A stretch of DNA of 47,886 nucleotides from Planctomycetota bacterium (lineage in GTDB: Bacteria; Planctomycetota; SZUA-567; H5-PLA8). Numbering within the stretch: the first letter of the stretch is position 1; the number at the start of each line of letters is the position of its first letter. The position numbers and the translations under genes were made by a program. Location of the stretch: contig JAKLKQ010000054.1 in NCBI GenBank assembly GCA_023150555.1, forward strand, positions 1 to 47,886, in the 5' to 3' direction. Below, in pieces: positions 42,700 to 47,886 of the stretch. The notes under the pieces are model-generated. The model ran no database searches and was not told the origin of the DNA. It worked only from the letters and a program-made list of their open reading frames with translations.

Positions 42700-43065
42700 T
42701 CAGTCCTGCGGCACGGGCTCGATGCTGGCGTACATGCCGCCGGGCGAGCCCGCGATCAGCGGGTCGGGGCCGAAGGCCTTGATCTGGTCGCGCTTCAGCT
42801 CCGCGCGTTCCAGCGTGGTCGTCTCGACGATCGTCACGCCGGTGGTGTCCACTTCCTCGGCGTGCTTGTAGGCGCGTTCGGCGGTCTTCCCGAAGAGTTT
42901 CATCAGCATGACGATGACGTACTCGTAGCTGTGCTTGTCGTCGTCGTGCAGGATCACGTGGTACATGGGGGCGTGCTTTTCGGTGACGTCGGTCTCGACG
43001 CCCGGCTTGGGCAGCACGTGGGTCCCCGGTCCAGCAGGGGCCTGGGGTTTATCGGACTCGCTCAT
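42700..43065 (-). CDS. clpS: ATP-dependent Clp protease adaptor ClpS
   Basis: 121 residues. Core motif YHVILHDDDKHSYEYVIVMLMKLFG has the DDD substrate-binding patch (usually N-D-D), followed by the AERAYKHAEEVDTTGVTIV helix and strand that bind ClpA or ClpC. ClpS delivers N-degron substrates to the Clp protease. A long N-terminal extension (about 30 residues, PAGPGTHVLPKP) and a C-terminal tail (DPLIAGSPGGMYASIEP) are slightly unusual. GGAG lies 9 bases before the ATG. It is the first gene of the vWA/GNAT operon; no clpA or clpC is in the window. Confidence 0.9.
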   Translation of the reverse strand: MSESDKPQAPAGPGTHVLPKPGVETDVTEKHAPMYHVILHDDDKHSYEYVIVMLMKLFGKTAERAYKHAEEVDTTGVTIVETTTLERAELKRDQIKAFGPDPLIAGSPGGMYASIEPVPQD

Positions 43066-43183
43066 AAGTCTTCACTCCATACCCCCTTGAATATCATACC
43101 TTGCACTATGTGAAATGGAAGCCGGAAGGGTTCACAGGTGCGTTGCTCTTTCCGAACGCCGTCCGCCGGATTACCTTTACAGC

Positions 43184-43384
43184 ATGGCCAAGAAGCCCAA
43201 ATCGACGCAGCCCCAGGCCAAGAAGAAGGCCGCGGGCCGGCGCCGCACGTCGGTCTTTTCCGGCGTGCGCAAGACCTGGACGCGCAACCCGGCCGAAAAG
43301 GTCATCGACGACGGCAAGGCCTACGACCGCCGCAAGGCCAAGCGCGACGAACGCCGCGCCCGCGACGAGGCCGACCAGTCCTAA
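43184..43384 (+). CDS. Small highly basic protein, 66 residues
   Basis: About one-third Lys and Arg, with a Lys/Ala-rich start (MAKKPKSTQPQAKKKAAGRRR) and the segment VFSGVRKTWTRNPAEKVIDDGKAYDRRKAKR. It has no signal peptide or helix-turn-helix that I can recognise. Composition suggests nucleic-acid binding or ribosome association. It lies 118 bases from the divergent clpS and 38 bases upstream of the acyl-CoA synthetase, possibly in one transcript with it. Function unknown. Confidence 0.65.
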   Translation: MAKKPKSTQPQAKKKAAGRRRTSVFSGVRKTWTRNPAEKVIDDGKAYDRRKAKRDERRARDEADQS

Positions 43385-43401
43385 CGCTTTGCGTGGTATA
43401 T

Positions 43402-43417
43402 AAAGGAGGCGTCCTTT
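43402..43417 (+). promoter_or_regulatory. Hairpin covering the ribosome binding site
   Basis: AAAGGA (43402-43407) pairs with TCCTTT (43412-43417) around GGCG. The stem hides part of AAAGGAGG upstream of the acyl-CoA synthetase ATG at 43423. The spacing from the site to the ATG is long (13 bases) if the stem is open, but shorter if it folds. A translational switch is possible. Confidence 0.35.
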
Positions 43418-43422
43418 CCGCC

Positions 43423-45147
43423 ATGCCCCTCGAGCAGCCCGCCGAACGCCTCCGCGACGTGGACCGCCTGGTGAAGGACGGACGCGAGACGGCCTACGCG
43501 TTTCCCGCGCCGGACTTCGGAACCTTCTTCGGGTCGATCGTCGCCCGCGAACCCGGCAAGGTCGCGCTCGTGCACCTCGACGTGGACACCGACGCGCGCA
43601 CCGAATTCACCTACGAGCAGTTGCACGACCGCGCGCTGCGCCTGGCCGCGCTGCTGCGCGCGCGGGGCTTGGGCGACGGCGACCGCTTCTGCCTGGGGAT
43701 GGGCAACCGCGCCGAGGCCCTGGTCGCGTACCTGGCCGCACAGCTGGGCCGGCTGGCGGCCGTGCCCTTCGACCTCGAGAAGGACCCCATCGAGCGCAAG
43801 CTCTTCAAGCTCAAGGACAGCGGCGCGAAGGCGCTGGTCGTGGCCAACGACTACAAGGAGAAGGCGCGCTTCGCGGAGGAGTTCGCGGAACTGCGCGCGG
43901 CGCTGCCGGCGGGCGCGCCCCTTCTGGCCTGCGGCGCGGACGCTCCCGGCTGCGAGCAACTCGATGCGGCGCTTGGCGGCGTTGCGGTGCCGAAGGATCT
44001 GCCCTCCGCGCGGTCCGAAGATCCCATCCTGGTCATCTACACGTCCGGCACCACCGGGCACCCCAAGGGCGCGGTGCAGCGCCTGCGCAACGTCTACGCC
44101 AACGCCGACGGAATCGCCGAGTGGCAGCAGATGGACGCGGACGACCGCTTCTTCATGGTGCTGCCGATCCACCACATCAACTCGTCCGTCTTCTCGCTGA
44201 CGGTGCTCAGCCGCGGCGCGCGCGTGGTGCTGTGCAGCCGCTACCGCGCCAGCCGCTTCTGGCCGCTGGCCGCGCGCGAAGGCGCCACCATCGGCAGCAT
44301 CGTCGCCACGATCATGCAGGACCTGCAGACGCGCGCCGGCCAGGTAAAGGAGGAGGGCCTGGACCTCTCGAGCTTCAAGCGCATCCTGATCGGCAGCGCG
44401 CCGGTGCCGCCGGCGGCGGCCAAGCGCTTCGTCGAGACCTTCGGCATCCCGCTGATCCAGGGCTACGGACTGACCGAGGTGAACCTGCGCGTCACCGGCG
44501 TGCCGGTGGATCTCTCAAAGGCCGACTACGCGCGGGCCGTGGCGGAGAACTCGGCGGGCGTCGAACTGCGCTTCGCGAACGTGGCCGTCCACGACGACGC
44601 GGGCAACGAATGCGCGGAAGGCGCGCTGGGCGAACTGGCCATCCGCGGGCCGGTGGTGATGAAAGGCTACCTCAACCGCCCCGACGCGACGGAGGAAGTG
44701 CTGCGCGGCGGCTGGCTGCGCAGCGGCGATCTGGGCTGCTGGAAGATGCTGGGCGGCAGGCGGCACTTCTTCATCCAGGGGCGCAAGAAGGAACTGATCA
44801 TCAAGGGCGGCGTGAACATCTCGCCGTTGGCCATTGAAGACGCGCTGCTGGCCGACTTCCACGAACTGCAGGCGGTCTACGCGATCGGCGTGCCGGACGA
44901 ACGCTACGGCGAGGAGATCTGCGCGGTGCTGGTCTTCCGCGAGCCGCTGGAAGGCGCGGCGCGCGCCGCCGCCGTCGAACGCATCGCCGCGCGCATCCGC
45001 GAAGGGCACCTCCGCAACCTGGGCGGCTACGAGAGCCCGCGGCATTTCGTGGGCATGACCGACGGCGAACTGCCCAAGACTTCCACGGGCAAGGTCCAGC
45101 GCGCGATCCTGGCCGAACGCCTGAAGGCGCGCTTTGCGAAGCCGTAA
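43423..45147 (+). CDS. AMP-dependent acyl-CoA synthetase/ligase
   Basis: 574 residues of the ANL superfamily; activates an acid with ATP to an acyl-adenylate, then a CoA thioester. Motifs: phosphate loop VIYTSGTTGHPKG (about 204-216), A5 GYGLTEVN, A7 WLRSGDLG, A8 IQGRKKELIIKGGVNISP, and catalytic Lys557 in LPKTSTGKVQRA. The length fits medium- or long-chain or aromatic-acid ligases. The product class cannot be fixed from these motifs. The ATG was chosen for the MPLEQPAER start, with AAAGGAGG 13 bases upstream inside a hairpin. The following gene, for an exported protein, seems independent. Confidence 0.93.
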   Translation: MPLEQPAERLRDVDRLVKDGRETAYAFPAPDFGTFFGSIVAREPGKVALVHLDVDTDARTEFTYEQLHDRALRLAALLRARGLGDGDRFCLGMGNRAEALVAYLAAQLGRLAAVPFDLEKDPIERKLFKLKDSGAKALVVANDYKEKARFAEEFAELRAALPAGAPLLACGADAPGCEQLDAALGGVAVPKDLPSARSEDPILVIYTSGTTGHPKGAVQRLRNVYANADGIAEWQQMDADDRFFMVLPIHHINSSVFSLTVLSRGARVVLCSRYRASRFWPLAAREGATIGSIVATIMQDLQTRAGQVKEEGLDLSSFKRILIGSAPVPPAAAKRFVETFGIPLIQGYGLTEVNLRVTGVPVDLSKADYARAVAENSAGVELRFANVAVHDDAGNECAEGALGELAIRGPVVMKGYLNRPDATEEVLRGGWLRSGDLGCWKMLGGRRHFFIQGRKKELIIKGGVNISPLAIEDALLADFHELQAVYAIGVPDERYGEEICAVLVFREPLEGAARAAAVERIAARIREGHLRNLGGYESPRHFVGMTDGELPKTSTGKVQRAILAERLKARFAKP

Positions 45148-45226
45148 AACCGCCCGCGCGTCCGGTTTTCTTCGCACAACTCGGGCTTTGGTTCGTCATG
45201 CTATAGGAGACCGAGGAAACCATTGT

Positions 45227-46510
45227 ATGCACTGTAAGGTCCTTCCGATCCTGGGGTTAGTCGTCCTGGCCGGCGCCGCTTTCGGGGCCGACGGCGATTG
45301 GGAGAAGGTCCAGACCGAGGACGTGCCGCTGAAGAGCGAGCGCCAGGTGCTCAGCCCGGGGCTCTTCGATCCCGACCTGATCCGGACCGTGGACTTCCCG
45401 CTCGACGGCACGCCCGTGGACTTCGGGCTCCCGCACGAAGGCAAGGACGCCGCGGGCAAGCCGCGCCCGCCGCTGATGGGCCTGATGTTACAGGGCAACC
45501 TGTGGGTGGACCTTAACGGCGACGCCAAGCGCGATGCCGCCGAAGTCGCGCGCGCCGGAAAGGCCGGGCACGAGTTCGGGCCGATGCTCTACGAGGCGCA
45601 CTACGAGGACGGCACGTCGGGCAAGGTCGCCTTCAAGCTGGTGCACACCGGCGACGGCGCGCGCTACCGCATCCTGCGCTGCGGCGCGAAGTCCGCGACG
45701 TTCGCGAAGGTCCCGATCGTGCTGTTGGACGACAGCGGCAACGGCCGCTTCGACGACTTCGGCAAAGACGCGATGGTGATCGGCAACGGCCCGGTGAATT
45801 TCCTCAGCCGCCAGCTCTACATCGGCGAGCAGTTGCACGAACTGCTGGTCCACCCCGCCGGCGGCACGCTGGAACTGCGCCCCATCAAGGACGCCAAAAC
45901 CGGCTCGCTCGACCCGTGGCTGCTCTACATTCCCTCACAGAAGTCCGAGAACCTGGAGTTTCACACGCTGGTCTTCAGCGGGCGCGAGGCCTCCTTCAGC
46001 TTCGACCGCAAGGTGAAGACGCTGCAGGTGCCGGCCGGCGCCTACGACCTGGTCTTCGGGCTCGTCGCGCGCAACAAGGAAATGGTGATGATCAAGAGCG
46101 GCGAGAGCACCAGCTTCACCGTCGAGGCCGGCAAGGCGGCCACGCCCAAGTGGGGCGGGGAGATCGACGGCAGCGCCGAAGTCACCAGCGACGGCAAGGA
46201 ACTGACCGTCAAGCCGCCGGTCTGGCGCGGGAAGCTGGGCACCGAGATCTACGTGCCGTTGGACTACGAGCGCGTCCCGCTGAACGCCACGTTCGCACTG
46301 CTGTGGCTCGACAAGCAGCTGAACAACATGGAACGCCCCAAGGTGCTGGGCACCAAGCGCTTCGACGCCCTGCCCACCGGCCAGGCCCTGCCGGTGACCT
46401 GGCAGCACAACCGCAACGACCGCCTGCAGGTGACGGTCACCTATGCCTCGGGCATCCTGGGCTCGCTGAAGGTCGAGGAAAAGATCTCGTTCGTGTACAA
46501 GCGGCCTTGA
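45227..46510 (+). CDS. Exported protein of unknown function
   Basis: 427 residues with a clear ribosome binding site (GAGGAA, 9 bases before ATG). Signal peptide: LPILGLVVLAGAAFGAD. The mature part is beta-rich with calcium-loop-like acidic patches (DLNGDAKRDAAE and DDSGNGRFDDFGKDAM), reminiscent of EF-hand or dockerin-like DxDxNxD loops. A later region (NLEFHTLVFSGREASFSFDRKVKTLQVPAGAYDL) is strand-rich. Not recognised as a named family. It lies 79 bases after the acyl-CoA synthetase and 57 bases before a lipoprotein gene on the same strand, and may be co-transcribed with the latter. Confidence 0.8.
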   Translation: MHCKVLPILGLVVLAGAAFGADGDWEKVQTEDVPLKSERQVLSPGLFDPDLIRTVDFPLDGTPVDFGLPHEGKDAAGKPRPPLMGLMLQGNLWVDLNGDAKRDAAEVARAGKAGHEFGPMLYEAHYEDGTSGKVAFKLVHTGDGARYRILRCGAKSATFAKVPIVLLDDSGNGRFDDFGKDAMVIGNGPVNFLSRQLYIGEQLHELLVHPAGGTLELRPIKDAKTGSLDPWLLYIPSQKSENLEFHTLVFSGREASFSFDRKVKTLQVPAGAYDLVFGLVARNKEMVMIKSGESTSFTVEAGKAATPKWGGEIDGSAEVTSDGKELTVKPPVWRGKLGTEIYVPLDYERVPLNATFALLWLDKQLNNMERPKVLGTKRFDALPTGQALPVTWQHNRNDRLQVTVTYASGILGSLKVEEKISFVYKRP

Positions 46511-46567
46511 TGGTGCGCCGCTTTCCTGCTTGACCCGCGGCCTCCGCTTCGGGAGCATCGTGCAGCC

Positions 46568-47575
46568 ATGAACCTCCGCCGCCTCCATCCGCTTCGCGCC
46601 GCCGCGCTGCTCGGCCTGTGCGCCGCCGTTTCGGCGTGCGCGGTAGAAAAAGAGGACGAGGCCGAACTGCGCTTGCGCCTGGCGCCCGAGGAGGCGGTGC
46701 GCTACGCGTGGTCCATCGAGTCCACCAAGAAGTCCAAGGGCGAGGACCAGGGCAAGCCCGTCGATCTTCAGAGCGAACGCACCATCAAGATGACGGTGGT
46801 GCTCAACGGCGCCCAGCCCCAGCAGGCCGGCGAAGTGGCCGCGCGCCTGAAGTTCGAGGACCTGAGCATCGACGAGAACGACCGCGTCGACGGCAAGGAC
46901 AAGGACCGCCTGAAGATCGGCGAGAACCAGATTCTGTACGTCGAGGACGGCAAGACGATCATCGACAGCCGCAACGACGTGGGACTCGAGAAGATCAACG
47001 AGTACCAGAAGCGCCTGCGCGGCCTGGTGCAGGCCGAGGTGCGCCTGGGCCTGGACCCCGCCGGCCGGCCCGGCCGGGTGGAAGGCGAGCCCTCGCTGGT
47101 CGACACGCTGAAGGCCGGCGGCTCGCAGGGCCTCTTTCCCATCCTCAGCGCCGCCAGGCAGAAGCCCGGCACTTCGTGGAACGACACCTTCAAGCTCGAC
47201 AGCCTGCTCGACCTGAAACTCGACAAGCCCGCCACCGTCCACGCGCGCATGACCTTCGCGAAGTGGGTGCAGATGGAAGGCCGGCCGGTGGCCGAGATCG
47301 AAGTCGCCAGCGCCTGGGAAAACGTGACGCTCAGCGGCGTCGACGAGAAGGGCGCCCGCGTGACGCTGTCGAACCTCGAAGGCCTCGGCTTCGGCGCCTG
47401 CCGCTTCGATCCGGCGCAGGGGCGTTACCTCGAGGGCCAGATCCGCTGCCGCATCAAGTGCCGCATCGAGGAAGACCGCAAGGGCCGCAAGGTGGCCTTC
47501 GACGTCGACGGCGAGACGACCTTTCAGTTCGGACAGGTGAAGCTGGGGGACGTCGGACCGGCGCCCGCGCCGTAA
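46568..47575 (+). CDS. Lipoprotein of unknown function
   Basis: 335 residues. The signal sequence RAAALLGLCAAVSACAVEK has a lipobox (AVSAC) predicting lipid attachment at Cys24, so membrane-anchored. The mature region is beta-rich with repeated charged strands (LRLRLAPEEAVRYAWSIESTKK, ARLKFEDLSIDENDRVDGKD, RKVAFDVDGETTFQFG). The arrangement resembles the loosely defined DUF6263-like lipoproteins, but this is uncertain. It follows the exported protein at 45227 in the same direction. Its stop is followed by about 310 bases with no gene. Confidence 0.78.
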   Translation: MNLRRLHPLRAAALLGLCAAVSACAVEKEDEAELRLRLAPEEAVRYAWSIESTKKSKGEDQGKPVDLQSERTIKMTVVLNGAQPQQAGEVAARLKFEDLSIDENDRVDGKDKDRLKIGENQILYVEDGKTIIDSRNDVGLEKINEYQKRLRGLVQAEVRLGLDPAGRPGRVEGEPSLVDTLKAGGSQGLFPILSAARQKPGTSWNDTFKLDSLLDLKLDKPATVHARMTFAKWVQMEGRPVAEIEVASAWENVTLSGVDEKGARVTLSNLEGLGFGACRFDPAQGRYLEGQIRCRIKCRIEEDRKGRKVAFDVDGETTFQFGQVKLGDVGPAPAP

Positions 47576-47886
47576 GGACCCGGGATTCAGGGAAGAGAAG
47601 CAGATAAAAGATCACGGCGGCCCTCGGACTGCAAACCGCAAGAACCAAACAAACAGAAAACAGCTAAATGAAAAATCGATCTCCAAGACTGAACCCGCCT
47701 TCGCTGTCCGCTCCGGCGCGGCAAGACCGGTACTTGGGACAGAGTTTCCCTTCAACGGCTCGCAGCCGCCAAGCCTGAACCAGGGACAATTATCCGATTG
47801 CCTTTGCGCCTTTGCGTCTTGGCGTGAGATCCGTTCCGGTTCCCGGCCCACGCAAGATGCGATCTATTTCCGCTGCATTCCCGTTG
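47576..47886. other. Intergenic stretch at the window edge
   Basis: About 310 bases 3' of the lipoprotein gene. No convincing protein or hairpin terminator is seen. It contains GCCTTTGCGCCTTTGCGTCT (about 47801), a word I recognise from noncoding repeats that are often mis-called as short ORFs. The window ends within it. Confidence 0.5.

Noticed and set aside
47798..47830. Short protein from the CCTTTGCGCCTTTGCGTC region
   Set aside because: This word recurs as a noncoding repeat in unrelated genomes and is often mis-called as a gene; no ribosome binding site or domain.

Overview
The window is a G+C-rich (about two-thirds by eye) bacterial chromosome segment with about 42 protein genes, no rRNA or tRNA gene and no complete insertion sequence. 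Long Sec-exported proteins of unknown function, exported alpha/alpha-toroid (prenyltransferase/squalene-oxidase-like) repeat proteins, a transglutaminase-like protein and many short palindromic intergenic repeats suggest a Planctomycetota-like organism. This is inference, because no 16S gene or marker set is present to place it.

Layout. Positions 148-990 encode a nitrilase-superfamily hydrolase. Positions 1010-10057 form a long minus-strand block, mostly of exported proteins: an unassigned exported protein, a CrcB fluoride channel, a PDZ protein, a membrane protein, two tandem toroid paralogues, a large beta-rich exported protein and an EboD-like sugar-phosphate cyclase. Positions 10170-15388 hold a methyltransferase, a helical DUF6178-like protein and a minus-strand eno - DUF1028 - ferredoxin-NADP-reductase-like run. 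Positions 15549-20810 carry a large exported protein with a strong terminator, an anchored Ig-like repeat protein, a BtrH-like protein and two tiny membrane proteins. surE follows at 21058-21849.

Positions 21850-22982 are protein-poor. They hold the best candidate for something undescribed: a structured plus-strand RNA of about 445 nt ending in a clear intrinsic terminator. Inside it is a 16-nt match to the complement of the 16S rRNA tail, placed exactly to translate a 15-codon ORF. A pair of operator-like palindromes lies just beyond.

Positions 22983-25103 hold a minus-strand response regulator and hybrid GAF histidine kinase pair. Positions 25269-26936 carry two hypothetical proteins and an Ogt-type DNA repair methyltransferase. 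Positions 27348-30183 hold an exported two-gene operon. HflX and a DinG-family helicase with a decayed exonuclease-like N-terminus diverge from about 31.8 kb. A transglutaminase-like protein overlaps dinG, and a response regulator with an unusual N-terminal region follows.

Positions 37478-37783, between two convergent genes, hold a nested inverted repeat that can fold into a cloverleaf with three contiguous hairpins. This is the second striking element. Beyond it lie rarA, a zinc-ribbon protein, a thiamine-binding-family protein with an FKBP, a clpS - vWA - double-GNAT operon, a small basic protein, an acyl-CoA synthetase with its ribosome binding site inside a hairpin, and two further exported proteins.

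Themes: export and envelope functions of unknown role, core metabolism and repair (enolase, SurE, RarA, DinG, Ogt, HflX, ClpS), signalling, and small structured DNA or RNA elements in the gaps. Family names come from motif recognition by eye; no database search was run.
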